Origin: JBBECE01 sp040881985
GTDB lineage: Bacteria; Pseudomonadota; Alphaproteobacteria; Rhizobiales; Devosiaceae
Reading direction: 5' to 3'
Length of the DNA: 64,000 nt
NCBI GenBank assembly: GCA_040881985.1
Contig: JBBECE010000014.1
Coordinates: forward strand, 65,595-129,594
The translations under genes were made by a program, and so were the position numbers. Positions 8,989 through 17,264 of this stretch are shown here, one piece after another. The notes under the pieces were generated by a model. That model saw nothing but the letters and a program-made list of their open reading frames with translations. It searched no databases and had not been told where the DNA came from. Every line of letters begins with the position of its first letter. Within the stretch, counting starts at the first letter, position 1.

Positions 8989-9796
8989 GGCGCTGTTTCC
9001 GAGGGCCTGACACGGCGATCAGCCAGACCCCGGCCAGCAGCACCGGGAAAGAATAGATCATCCCCATGGTCAGCCAGCCGCCATAGAGATAGCCGATATG
9101 GGCGTCGGGCTCGCGGACGGTCTCGACGAGGATGCGGGAAAGCCCATAGCCGATGCCGAATAGGCCAGCGGTCAGACCCGGCCGGCGCAAGCTCAGGCGC
9201 ATGTGGGTCGCGTAACGAAGCACGAGGAACAACAGGATGCCCTCGAGCCCCGCTTCGTAGAGCTGGGTCGGGTGGCGCGGTTCCGGCCCGCCGGCGGGAA
9301 AGACGATCCCCCAGGGCAATTGCGTCTCCCTTCCGTAGAGCTCGCCATTGATGAAATTGCCAACCCGTCCGGCGAAGAGCCCGATCGGGGAGATCGCCCC
9401 CATCAGGTCGAGGGCGGAGAGCACCGAGGATTTGTTGCGGCGGCCGATGAAGTAGACCGCAAGGCAGAGCCCGATCAGCCCGCCATGAAAGGACATGCCG
9501 CCCTGCCAGGTCATGACGATTTCGGCGGGGTGGGCGGCAAAGTAGAGGGGATTGTAAAAGAGCACATAGCCCGCCCGACCGCCGACGACGATGCCGACGA
9601 CCGCCCAGAACAGGAAATCGAGCCATTGCGCCGGGGTGAAAGGCGGGGTCGAGTTAAGCCAGAGCGGGCGCTGGTCGACCAGCAGCCGTCCATAGAGCCA
9701 GGCAATGCCGATGCCGACGATGTAACCGAGCGCGTACCAGCGAATCGCCAGCGGGCCGATGGAGAAGGCGACGGGGTCGATTTCGGGGAAAATCAC
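8981..9796 (-). CDS. lgt: Prolipoprotein diacylglyceryl transferase
   Basis: First enzyme of lipoprotein maturation; moves diacylglycerol from phosphatidylglycerol to the lipobox Cys at the inner membrane. 271 residues with about seven membrane segments. The Lgt signature is GRVGNFINGELYGR and the catalytic-region HGGLIGL is present (MSFHGGLIGLCLAV). Its substrates in this window include the lipoprotein at 677-1147. Leads the lgt-midA-pgeF operon and is divergent from the ubiK-like gene at 9925. Confidence 0.98.
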   Translation of the reverse strand: MIFPEIDPVAFSIGPLAIRWYALGYIVGIGIAWLYGRLLVDQRPLWLNSTPPFTPAQWLDFLFWAVVGIVVGGRAGYVLFYNPLYFAAHPAEIVMTWQGGMSFHGGLIGLCLAVYFIGRRNKSSVLSALDLMGAISPIGLFAGRVGNFINGELYGRETQLPWGIVFPAGGPEPRHPTQLYEAGLEGILLFLVLRYATHMRLSLRRPGLTAGLFGIGYGLSRILVETVREPDAHIGYLYGGWLTMGMIYSFPVLLAGVWLIAVSGPRKQRRE

Positions 9797-9924
9797 TGAG
9801 CCTCGCGGCGCATCTCTGGAAGGCCGGCAATGTGCAGAGGCGGCGGCCTCTGGTCAAGGCGCGGCCGGCCGCCTATATCCAGTGTCACGGCCCGCGGGCA
9901 GGCCGGCAAGAGGGGTCTTCCACG

Positions 9925-10176
9925 ATGGACCAGGGCAGCAAGATTCTCGACGATCTCGGCCGGCTGATGAACGAGGCGGCCGGAGTGGCGGATGGTATCC
10001 GCCGCGAGGTCGAGACCGCAGTGCGCTCGCAGATGGAGCGGATTGTCGCCGACCTCGATCTCGTCAAGCGAGACGATTTCGAGGCGCTCCGGGAACTCGT
10101 CCGCAACCAGACCGATGAAATCGCCAAGCTCCGCAAAGAGCTCGACGCCCTGAAATCCAGGAAAAAGAGCGGCTGA
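9925..10176 (+). CDS. UbiK/BMFP-type accessory protein
   Basis: 83 residues, predicted almost wholly helical: MDQGSKILDDLGRLMNEAAG followed by a C-terminal coiled coil (VRNQTDEIAKLRKELDALK). This is the layout of the BMFP/UbiK family, trimerising accessory factors for ubiquinone biosynthesis that also insert in membranes. The ATG at 9925 was chosen over an upstream in-frame start because it gives the family N-terminus. Divergent from lgt. Assignment rests on size and pattern, so the ubiquinone role is inferred. Confidence 0.75.
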   Translation: MDQGSKILDDLGRLMNEAAGVADGIRREVETAVRSQMERIVADLDLVKRDDFEALRELVRNQTDEIAKLRKELDALKSRKKSG

Positions 10177-10209
10177 CTCCCCGGATTTCGTGCCGAATCG
10201 GGTCTTCGG

Positions 10210-10225
10210 TTAAGCGCCCGTTAAC
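10210..10225. promoter_or_regulatory. Candidate CtrA box
   Basis: TTAAGCGCCCGTTAAC fits the CtrA full-site consensus TTAA-N7-TTAAC exactly. It lies between the ubiK-like gene and the ybjN-like gene, about 230 bases before the latter's start. The rest of the 280-base intergenic stretch (10177-10456) holds no other gene that I recognise. No promoter core was assigned. Confidence 0.45.
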
Positions 10226-10456
10226 TCCTCTGGGCGGATCATCCACAAGGAAAACTCGGTCCAGGGCCGGGGCTGCGTGTCCGCTTTGGGGGCCCGGTGT
10301 AGGATGGGAACGCCGCAGAGATTCGCGGCGGGGTACCCGGCGGGACCGATGGGCATTCCGGCCGGACAGTCGGAACGTAGGCGTTGCGTGAGTCGTTCGG
10401 CGGCCGCTGAGGCGCCTGTCGAACCGGTGTGAACTCGAGCGTTGCGGGGGCCCGTC

Positions 10457-10957
10457 ATGTCGCTTCTTGAACTGGAACTTGAGCGTACCGTCCACCCGGT
10501 CGATATCATCGAGCATATCGCCTCGATCAGCGACTGGACCTTCGAGCGGCAGGACGCCGACGAGATCTCGATCTCGGTCAGGGGCGGCTGGAGCGACTAT
10601 CATGTGTCCTTCACCTGGATGGAGGATATCGAGGCGCTGCACTTGGCATGCGCTTTCGACCTCAAGGTGCCCGAGGCAAGGCGCACCGAAGTCAAACAGC
10701 TGATCACGCTGATCAACGAACAACTCTGGATCGGGCATTTCGACATCTGGTCGAAGGAATCGATGGTCCTCTTCCGCAACTCGCACATGCTATCGGGCGG
10801 GGCGGAAGTCTCCCCCACGCAGTGCGAGGCGTTGATGAAATCGGCGGTCGAGGCCTGCGACCAGTATTACCAGGCCTTTCAGTTCACCGTCTGGGCCGGC
10901 AAGTGCGCAACCGAATCGCTTGCCCACGTCATGTTCGAAACGGTCGGCGAAGCGTGA
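10457..10957 (+). CDS. YbjN domain-containing protein
   Basis: 166 residues, one domain resembling the YbjN/type III secretion chaperone-like fold: HPVDIIEHIASISDWTFERQ, then WSDYHVSFTW and a helix-rich end with IGHFDIWSKESMVLFRNS. YbjN proteins modulate stress and motility in enterobacteria; the alphaproteobacterial form sits next to proC in many genomes but has no settled role. A TTG start 15 bases earlier is possible; ATG at 10457 is preferred. Its stop overlaps the GTG start of proC (GTGA), so the two are coupled. A CtrA box lies upstream. Confidence 0.8.
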   Translation: MSLLELELERTVHPVDIIEHIASISDWTFERQDADEISISVRGGWSDYHVSFTWMEDIEALHLACAFDLKVPEARRTEVKQLITLINEQLWIGHFDIWSKESMVLFRNSHMLSGGAEVSPTQCEALMKSAVEACDQYYQAFQFTVWAGKCATESLAHVMFETVGEA

Positions 10958-11769
10958 ACCTTGCCGAGGCTTCGCCGATTACTCTGATCGGCGCGGGCAG
11001 GATGGGCGGGGCACTGGCGCGCGGCTGGATCGCGGGCGGATTGCCCGCTTCCGGCCTGACGCTGGTCGAGCCGGCCCCGAGCCCCGAGATTAAGCAATTC
11101 GCCAAAACCGCCGGCATCGCGTTGCTGTCCAAAGCGCCGGTGAAGCCGGCGCGAGTGCTCGTCATGGCGGTCAAGCCGCAGATCATCGGTGAAGCGATGG
11201 CGAAGGCAAAAACCTCGGTCGGCGCCTCTACCATGGTGCTTTCCATCGCCGCGGGAGTGACGGTCGCGGCGCTCAGCGCCGGGCTCGGCACCGAGCGGGT
11301 GGTGCGGACTATGCCGAACACGCCGGCGCAGATCGGCAAGGGAGTTGCAGGAGTCTTCGCGGCGCCGGGGGCGACGGTCAAGGACCGGTCGATCGCGCGG
11401 GCGCTGCTCAAGGCAGCGGGCGAAGCGGTCTGGGTCGAGCGGGAAAGCGACCTCGATATCGTCACCGCCGTCTCCGGCTCTGGGCCGGCCTATGTCTTCC
11501 ATCTGGTCGAGGCGATGGCGGCGGCGGGCGTCGCCGAGGGGCTCGACGAGTCGACCGCGATGATGCTGGCGCGGCAGACGGTGATCGGGGCCGCGGCGTT
11601 GCTCGCGGCGGACGTGGCGTCGGCGGCCGAGCTCAGGCAGAACGTGACCTCGCCGGGCGGCACGACCGCCGCGGCGCTGAAGGTGTTGATGGGGGAGCGG
11701 GGCCTGACCCCGCTGATGAAGCGGGCGATCGCGGCGGCGCGGCGGCGCTCGGCGGAGCTCGGCCGGTGA
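10954..11769 (+). CDS. proC: Pyrroline-5-carboxylate reductase
   Basis: Last step of proline synthesis: reduces pyrroline-5-carboxylate with NAD(P)H. 271 residues from a GTG start at 10954 that overlaps the ybjN stop; the longer upstream frame is out-of-frame read-through of ybjN. Motifs: Rossmann LIGAGRMGGALARGW, MPNTPAQIGKGVAG, and the C-terminal signature GSGPAYVFHLVEAM with QNVTSPGGTTAAAL. Overlaps csaA by four bases. Confidence 0.97.
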   Translation: MNLAEASPITLIGAGRMGGALARGWIAGGLPASGLTLVEPAPSPEIKQFAKTAGIALLSKAPVKPARVLVMAVKPQIIGEAMAKAKTSVGASTMVLSIAAGVTVAALSAGLGTERVVRTMPNTPAQIGKGVAGVFAAPGATVKDRSIARALLKAAGEAVWVERESDLDIVTAVSGSGPAYVFHLVEAMAAAGVAEGLDESTAMMLARQTVIGAAALLAADVASAAELRQNVTSPGGTTAAALKVLMGERGLTPLMKRAIAAARRRSAELGR

Positions 11770-12107
11770 GCGAGACGATCGCTTATGCCGACTTCGAGAA
11801 GGTCGACATTCGTTCGGGCACCGTCATCGAGGCGCGAAGCTTTCCCGGGGCGCGCAAACCCGCCTATGTGCTGCTGATCGATTTCGGCGCCGGCATCGGG
11901 GTGAAGAAGAGCGCGGCCCAGATCACCGTCCATTACACCCCCGAAACACTGGTCGGACTGCAGGTGATGGCGGTCGTCAATTTCCTGCCGCGGCAGATCG
12001 GCCCGATCCGTTCGGAGGTATTGATTCTCGGCTTCGAAGACGAGGCCGGCGAGATCGTCCTGGCACTGACCGAACGAGGCGTGCCGAACGGTCGGAAGCT
12101 ATTGTGA
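11766..12107 (+). CDS. csaA: CsaA-type tRNA-binding protein
   Basis: 113 residues forming a single tRNA-binding OB-fold domain (as at the C-terminus of MetRS/EMAP II). CsaA is reported as a dimeric tRNA-binding protein with secretion-chaperone activity in Bacillus. Markers: DFEKVDIRSGTVIEAR, KKSAAQITVHYTPETLVG, QIGPIRSEVLILGF. Start overlaps proC stop (ATGA-like), end overlaps the convergent MarR gene by nine bases. Confidence 0.9.
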   Translation: MSETIAYADFEKVDIRSGTVIEARSFPGARKPAYVLLIDFGAGIGVKKSAAQITVHYTPETLVGLQVMAVVNFLPRQIGPIRSEVLILGFEDEAGEIVLALTERGVPNGRKLL

Positions 12108-12560
12108 TTTCAGCATCGCGGTGAGGCCGAGCCCGTCAAGGACAGGCCGGTCGGACGGCTCGATCATGTTGGCGAGGAACTGGCTGACCATCCGGCGCGA
12201 GCCTTCCGGCATGGAGGACAACGCCGCCTCGATCCGGTTCGCCTGCAGACGCGACAGAGTCTCGAAGAATACCCGGCCCTTCTGGGTCGGAAACAGCAAC
12301 CGCTGGCGGCGGTCAGTCTCGCCCGGATGCTGATCGATGTGGCCGCTGGCGACCAGCTGGCGAAGGACCCGCGCGAGCGACTGCTTGGTGATCCGCAAGA
12401 TGTCGAGGAGTTCGGCAACGGTCATGCCCGGCTTGCGGTTGACGAAATACAACACCCGGTGATGGGCGCGACCCATGCCCTGGGTCTCGAGAAGCGCATC
12501 GGCATCGCGGACAAAGTCGCGATAGGCGAAAAACAACAGTCCCATCAGCTCGAAAGGCAT
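12099..12560 (-). CDS. MarR-family transcriptional regulator
   Basis: 153 residues with a winged-helix MarR domain: TVAELLDILRITKQSLARVLRQL is the recognition region (quoted in part), and the wing is HPGETDRRQRLLFPT with the family DRR. The open frame continues far upstream into ilvE's leader; I chose ATG 12560 because it gives MPFELMGLLFFAYRDF and leaves a palindrome (12595-12613) in the intergenic space. Starts further upstream, up to ATG 12632, cannot be excluded. Divergent from ilvE; likely controls itself and possibly ilvE. Confidence 0.8.
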   Translation of the reverse strand: MPFELMGLLFFAYRDFVRDADALLETQGMGRAHHRVLYFVNRKPGMTVAELLDILRITKQSLARVLRQLVASGHIDQHPGETDRRQRLLFPTQKGRVFFETLSRLQANRIEAALSSMPEGSRRMVSQFLANMIEPSDRPVLDGLGLTAMLKSQ

Positions 12561-12594
12561 CGGGGTGCCGTCCCCGGAGCGGGTCCGCTCACTT

Positions 12595-12613
12595 ATGTCA
12601 GTAGTATTGACAT
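12595..12613. promoter_or_regulatory. Inverted-repeat operator candidate between marR and ilvE
   Basis: ATGTCA-GTAGTAT-TGACAT, a perfect 6-bp inverted repeat with 7-base spacer, about the size of a MarR dimer site. A TTGACA hexamer (12607-12612) that could be the -35 element of ilvE overlaps its right arm; 17 bases later CATTGT is a weak -10. Occupancy would block such a promoter. Confidence 0.45.
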
Positions 12614-12757
12614 GTATTGGGGTCGATGCCATTGTTCCGCCCATGGGCCGAAGGTCGCCGGACTTATCCCAACTCTGTTTGGGTTTGCCAAGGGCCGGGC
12701 CGCCAGCGCATGATGCGCCGGTTGACAGCCCCGCAGGTTCGCAGGTGGAGGCAGGAG

Positions 12758-13648
12758 ATGGCAGGCATTCCGCTCGATCAGCGTGACGGCTGGATCTGGT
12801 TCGACGGCGCACTCGTCGACTGGAAAAAGGCGAACATCCATGTCCTCACCCACGCGCTGCACTACGCCTCCGCCGTCTTCGAGGGGCAACGCGCCTATGG
12901 CGGGGAGGTCTACAAGCTGCGCCAGCATACCGAGCGGCTGATCCATTCGGCGAAGACCCTTGACTTCGAGATTCCGTTTACGGCAGAGGTGATCGACGAG
13001 GCCTGTCACGAGGTGCTGAAAAGGAACAAACTCTCCGACGCCTATATGCGCCCGATCGCCTGGCGCGGGTCGACCGAACTCGGACTCTACGCGCGCGGCA
13101 ATCCCGTGCATCTCGCCATCGCCGCCTGGGAATGGCCGAGCTATTTCAAGCCCGAGGAACGGCTGAAAGGTATTCGCCTCACAGTCTCCGCTTGGCGGCG
13201 GCCGGCGCCAGATACGGCGCCCTTCGCGGCGAAGGCGGCGGGGCTCTATATGATCTGCACGCTGTCGAAGCACGCGGCGACCGACAAGGGATACACGGAC
13301 GCGCTGATGCTCGACTATCGCGGCCTCGTTGCCGAGGCGACGGGCGCCAACATTTTCTTTCATCGTAAGGGCGAACTGCATACGCCGACCCCGGATTGTT
13401 TCCTCGACGGCATCACCCGCCAGACGGTGATTTCGCTGGCCAAGGCGCGCGGGTTAAAGGTCATCGAACGGGCGATCATGCCGCAGGAAATATCGCAGTT
13501 CGACGAGTGTTTCCTCACCGGCACCGCGGCGGAGGTGACCCCGGTCGCCGAGATCGACCAGTACCGGTTCAAGCCCGGGGAAGTCTGCCGGGCGATGATG
13601 GACGCCTATTCCGCGGAAGTGCAGCCCCATCGGGCGGCGGCGGAATAG
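12758..13648 (+). CDS. ilvE: Branched-chain amino acid aminotransferase
   Basis: PLP fold-type IV transaminase for the last step of Leu, Ile and Val synthesis. 296 residues from ATG 12758, which follows a GGAGG-containing leader. Family text: WFDGALVDWKKANIHVLTHALHYAS, FEGQRAYGG, the PLP lysine in FAAKAAGLYM, and TGTAAEVTPVAEID. The frame extends upstream into the marR leader but the Shine-Dalgarno placement decides the start. Possibly regulated by the divergent MarR protein. Confidence 0.93.
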   Translation: MAGIPLDQRDGWIWFDGALVDWKKANIHVLTHALHYASAVFEGQRAYGGEVYKLRQHTERLIHSAKTLDFEIPFTAEVIDEACHEVLKRNKLSDAYMRPIAWRGSTELGLYARGNPVHLAIAAWEWPSYFKPEERLKGIRLTVSAWRRPAPDTAPFAAKAAGLYMICTLSKHAATDKGYTDALMLDYRGLVAEATGANIFFHRKGELHTPTPDCFLDGITRQTVISLAKARGLKVIERAIMPQEISQFDECFLTGTAAEVTPVAEIDQYRFKPGEVCRAMMDAYSAEVQPHRAAAE

Positions 13649-13651
13649 GTC

Positions 13652-14128
13652 TCAATAGACCGGCGGGCCCTTGAGCTCGATCAGGTTTCCCGAGGGATCG
13701 CGGATATAGATCGCGGCGCCCATGCCCCGGGCGCCGCCGTGAAACGCTTCCTGCTCGATTCCCACTCCGTGCCTGGTGAGATGAGCTTTGAGCGCTTCGG
13801 GCTCGACCGGGCCGAGCGCGACAGCGAGATGGTCCATGTTGCGGCCGCCGGCGACGGGCGACCGCGCCTTGGCGCCCCTCGGGTCGGCGGTGTCGATGAG
13901 GACGATCAGCGACGGCCCGCACCAGAGCTGCTCCATGGCGATCGAGGGGTAGGAAAAGGCCGGCACGCAGCCGAGTACCCCGCAATAGAAATCGAGCGCG
14001 GCTGCCATGCCGTCGACCAGCAGCACGACATGATCGATGCCTGCAAGGTCGAAGGGCGCGACCGACCGCGTCGCGGCGATCGTTTTCGCCCTGTCGCTGA
14101 GGCAAACGGTCACTTCCGCTTCTGCCAT
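13652..14128 (-). CDS. VOC/glyoxalase-fold protein
   Basis: 158 residues with a vicinal-oxygen-chelate domain: FDLAGIDHVVLLVDGMAAAL starts the fold (metal His in DHVVL), NMDHLAVAL supplies a second His, and the C-terminus has IYIRDPSGNLIELKGPP with the metal Glu. Such proteins include glyoxalases, dioxygenases and resistance proteins; the substrate cannot be told. Last gene of the SDR-uvrC-pgsA-moaD-moaE run, overlapping moaE by 19 bases. Confidence 0.85.
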   Translation of the reverse strand: MAEAEVTVCLSDRAKTIAATRSVAPFDLAGIDHVVLLVDGMAAALDFYCGVLGCVPAFSYPSIAMEQLWCGPSLIVLIDTADPRGAKARSPVAGGRNMDHLAVALGPVEPEALKAHLTRHGVGIEQEAFHGGARGMGAAIYIRDPSGNLIELKGPPVY

Positions 14129-14571
14129 TTCGCCCGCGCTGCGTCGTCGCTGTGGCGCGCCTCGACCCAGGCTTCGCCACCGGGACTCAGTTCTTTTTTC
14201 CAGAAGGGCGCGTCGGTCTTTAGATAGTCCATGACAAAACTCGCCGCCTCGAAGGCGGCTTGGCGACCAGCCGCGAGGGCGAGGACCATGACGATCACCT
14301 CGCCGCGTTTCAGAGTACCGAAGCGGTGAATGACGCCGAGATCGGCGAGGCCGAACCGGTCGATAGCCTCGCGTGCGATGCGCTCGACCTGGGGGTGAGC
14401 GAGTTCGGGATAGTGTTCGAGGGTCAGGCTCTCGACCGGCCGGTCCGGGCTCGAGCGGACGGTGCCGGTGAAGGTGACAATCGCGCCGGTCGCCTCGCGG
14501 CCTTTCAGGAACGCGCCAATCTCGGCGCCCGGGTCGAAGCGGCCTTGCTGCAAACGGACGAACATTCTCAC
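14110..14571 (-). CDS. moaE: Molybdopterin synthase large subunit
   Basis: With MoaD, inserts two sulfurs into precursor Z (cPMP) to form molybdopterin. 153 residues: GAIVTFTGTVRS, LEHYPELAHPQVERI, VIHRFGTLKRGEVIVMV, and the active-site lysine region YLKTDAPFWKKE. Overlaps moaD by four bases. A second Met two codons in (14565) could also serve as start. Confidence 0.95.
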   Translation of the reverse strand: MRMFVRLQQGRFDPGAEIGAFLKGREATGAIVTFTGTVRSSPDRPVESLTLEHYPELAHPQVERIAREAIDRFGLADLGVIHRFGTLKRGEVIVMVLALAAGRQAAFEAASFVMDYLKTDAPFWKKELSPGGEAWVEARHSDDAARAKWQKRK

Positions 14572-14819
14572 CCGCCCGTCATCGGCGGGAAGAGGGCGAC
14601 GGTTGCGGCGCCGGCGATCGAGGCGTCGTGATCGACCAGCTCGGCGTCGATAGCGGCGCGCACCGCCTTGCGGTCGGCGAAGGCGAGCTTCGCCGCCTCG
14701 TCGCGCCCACCGAGCCAGTTGATGAGGTCGGCGACGGTCGCAACACTTGCCGGAGGAGACACCGTCTCCTCGCCGCGATTGAGCCGCTCGCGGATCGAGG
14801 CGAAGTAGAGAATCTTCAT
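14568..14819 (-). CDS. moaD: Molybdopterin synthase sulfur carrier subunit
   Basis: 83-residue ubiquitin-like carrier. Begins MKILYFASIRERL and ends in the essential double glycine (ALFPPMTGG), which is thiocarboxylated before use by MoaE. The start at 14819 sits in a four-base overlap with the pgsA stop, and the stop overlaps moaE; a longer frame upstream is only read-through of pgsA. Confidence 0.93.
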   Translation of the reverse strand: MKILYFASIRERLNRGEETVSPPASVATVADLINWLGGRDEAAKLAFADRKAVRAAIDAELVDHDASIAGAATVALFPPMTGG

Positions 14820-15364
14820 TTGACCGTCACAGTGAGCGCGCCCCAGGCGCCGGAGAGATAATGATACCCCGTCCAGACGGTCAGTGCGGCGGCGAGCCAC
14901 AGGAGGAGGTCGGCGACAAGGCCGATCTCGGGAACGAGCCCGGCCAAAAGCACTGCGCCGATGGCGACAAGTTGAGCGGCCGTCTTGTACTTGGCGAGGG
15001 TCGAAACATGCAGCGTCACCTGCTTCTCGCCAAGAAATTCACGCAGCCCGGCGACGAAAATCTCCCTCATCAGGATGGCGAGCGCCGGTGCCAGGTCCCA
15101 GCCGGCGATCTGGCCGGTGGCGGCGAAGGTGACGATCAGGGCGCCGACTAGCATCTTGTCGGCGATCGGGTCGAGCATCCGGCCGAGGTTCGAGCTGAGG
15201 TTCATCCGGCGCGCTAACGCCCCGTCGATGTAATCGGTGACCGCGGCGGCGATATAGAGCGCCAGCGCAATCCAGAGGGCAGCGGTGCTGCCAAGGACCA
15301 CCAGGACGACTATCGCCGGGATCGCGGCGATTCGGCAGATCGTCAGTACGTTGGGCAGCGACAT
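14816..15364 (-). CDS. pgsA: CDP-diacylglycerol-glycerol-3-phosphate phosphatidyltransferase
   Basis: Commits CDP-diacylglycerol to phosphatidylglycerol synthesis at the inner membrane; PG is the lipid donor for Lgt. 182 residues with four to five membrane segments and the CDP-alcohol phosphotransferase motif DYIDGALARRMNLSSNLGRMLDPIADK-type (D-G-A-R spaced to G and two Asp). Follows uvrC, as in many proteobacteria where uvrC and pgsA form an operon; moaD follows with overlap. Confidence 0.95.
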   Translation of the reverse strand: MSLPNVLTICRIAAIPAIVVLVVLGSTAALWIALALYIAAAVTDYIDGALARRMNLSSNLGRMLDPIADKMLVGALIVTFAATGQIAGWDLAPALAILMREIFVAGLREFLGEKQVTLHVSTLAKYKTAAQLVAIGAVLLAGLVPEIGLVADLLLWLAAALTVWTGYHYLSGAWGALTVTVK

Positions 15365-15379
15365 TGGCGCAGGCTCCGT

Positions 15380-17257
15380 TCAAGCGCGGTTGAAATGATC
15401 GTAAATCCGCCGGGCAGTCTCGGTCGAAATGCCGGGGATGGATTCGAGGTCGGCGAGCGCGGCGCGCGAGACGGCTTTGGCCGAGCCGAAGTGGTTGAGC
15501 AGCGCCCGCTTGCGCAGAGCGCCGATGCCCTCGATCTCGTCGAGCGGATTGCTGCCGATGGCTTTCCTCCGCTTGGCTCGGTGGGTGCCGATGGCGAACC
15601 GGTGCGCCTCGTCGCGCAGCCGTTGCACATAGTAGAGGACCGGATCGCGGGCGGGCAGCATGAAAGGAATGCGGCCACGCAAGTGGAAGGTCTCGCGCCC
15701 GGCATTGCGCTCCTCGCCCTTGGCGATGCCGATGACCATCACCTCGCGCGGCAAATTCAGGTCGTCGAGCACGGCTTGGACCGCGCCGATCTGGCCCTTG
15801 CCGCCGTCGATCAGCAACAGGTCGGGCCAGTCGGGCAGGGCCTCAGGGTCGTCTTCGTTGTCGTCGGCCTCTTTCGCGATCAGCCGCGTGAAGCGGCGGG
15901 TCAGGACCTCCCGCATCATGCCGAAATCGTCGCCGGGGCTGAGTTCGGCGGATTTGATGCTGAAGGTGCGGTAGTGCTTTTTCGAGAGGCCTTCGCTTCC
16001 GGCAACGACCATTGCACCCACCGCGTTGCTGCCCTGGATATGGGAATTGTCATAGACCTCGATGCGGCGGGGGGCCTCTTCGAGACGAAAGGTTTTGGCG
16101 AAGGCCTCGAGCAACTGGCGTTGCGAGGCGGATTCGGAGAGCTGGCGGCCTAGCGCTTCCCGCGCATTGGACAAGGCATGTTCGACGAGCTGGCGCCTTT
16201 CCCCACGTTGCGGCACCAGCACCCGCACCCTGTGTTTGGCGCGGATATAGAGCGCCTCGGCCAGGAGGTCACGCTCCTCGATCTCGTGCGAGAGGAGGGT
16301 TTCAGCGGGCGGAGTGCGGTCCTCGTAGAATTGGGCGATGAACGGGCCGAGCACTTCGCCCTCGCTCAGCGACCTGTCGGCGCGCGGATAGAAGGCGTGG
16401 TTGCCCCAGTTCTGATGGGCGCGAAAAAAGAACACCTGGACGCAGAAATGCCCGGCTTCCTGATGGATGGCGAAGACGTCGGCATCGGCGACGCTTTGCG
16501 CCGACACCCCGCCCTGGCTCTGGATCAGGGCGAGGGCGCCGAGCCGGTCCCGGAGCATCGCGGCACTTTCGAAATCAAGGGCCTCGGCAGAAGCGTTCAT
16601 GTCCCTTAACAGGTGAGACTGAACCGATTTCGACTTGCCCCCCAAAAAAGCGACCGCATCGTCGACGAGGCGGCTGTAATCGGGAATCGAGATTTCCTGT
16701 GTGCAGGGCGCAGCGCAGCGCTTGATCTGGAATTGCAGGCACGGCCGGGTGCGGCTGGCATAGAAACTGTCGGAGCAGTTGCGCAGGAGAAAGGCTTTCT
16801 GCAGTGAGGTGATTGTACGATTGACTGAGCCGACCGAGGCGAAGGGACCGAAATACTGGCCGTAGCGGCGGCGGACGCCGCGATGCTTGAGAATCACCGG
16901 CGCCTCGTGGTCGGTGGCGATGAGGATGTAGGGGAAACTCTTGTCGTCGCGCAGCAGCACATTGTAGCGCGGCTTCAGGCGCTTGATCAGGTTCGCCTCG
17001 AGCAGCATCGCTTCCGACTCGGTTTCGGTCGTCACGAACTCCATCGAACGGGTCGCCGCGATCATCCGGGCGATGCGGAGCGGGTTGCCTTCGAGGCGGG
17101 TGTAGTTGGCGACGCGGGCGCGCAAGTTGCGGGCCTTGCCGACATAGATGGCGGCGCCGTGCTGGTCGAGCATCCGGTAGACGCCCGGGGAGGAAGGCAG
17201 GGTTTTGAGGAACGCCCTGACGATCTTCGGCCCGGTCTTGATCGCGCTTTTCGGCAT
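15380..17257 (-). CDS. uvrC: Excinuclease ABC subunit C
   Basis: Cuts DNA on both sides of a lesion in nucleotide excision repair after UvrAB loading. 625 residues. N-terminal GIY-YIG nuclease (SSPGVYRMLDQHGAAIYVGKA in part), middle UvrB-binding UVR motif (DFESAAMLRDRLGAL), C-terminal RNase-H-like nuclease with LLLIDGGKGQIGAV, and helix-hairpin-helix end (GIGALRKRALLNHFGS). Its partner uvrB is at 22.1-24.6 kb. Seven-base gap after the SDR gene. Confidence 0.98.
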   Translation of the reverse strand: MPKSAIKTGPKIVRAFLKTLPSSPGVYRMLDQHGAAIYVGKARNLRARVANYTRLEGNPLRIARMIAATRSMEFVTTETESEAMLLEANLIKRLKPRYNVLLRDDKSFPYILIATDHEAPVILKHRGVRRRYGQYFGPFASVGSVNRTITSLQKAFLLRNCSDSFYASRTRPCLQFQIKRCAAPCTQEISIPDYSRLVDDAVAFLGGKSKSVQSHLLRDMNASAEALDFESAAMLRDRLGALALIQSQGGVSAQSVADADVFAIHQEAGHFCVQVFFFRAHQNWGNHAFYPRADRSLSEGEVLGPFIAQFYEDRTPPAETLLSHEIEERDLLAEALYIRAKHRVRVLVPQRGERRQLVEHALSNAREALGRQLSESASQRQLLEAFAKTFRLEEAPRRIEVYDNSHIQGSNAVGAMVVAGSEGLSKKHYRTFSIKSAELSPGDDFGMMREVLTRRFTRLIAKEADDNEDDPEALPDWPDLLLIDGGKGQIGAVQAVLDDLNLPREVMVIGIAKGEERNAGRETFHLRGRIPFMLPARDPVLYYVQRLRDEAHRFAIGTHRAKRRKAIGSNPLDEIEGIGALRKRALLNHFGSAKAVSRAALADLESIPGISTETARRIYDHFNRA

Positions 17258-17264
17258 CGGCGGA

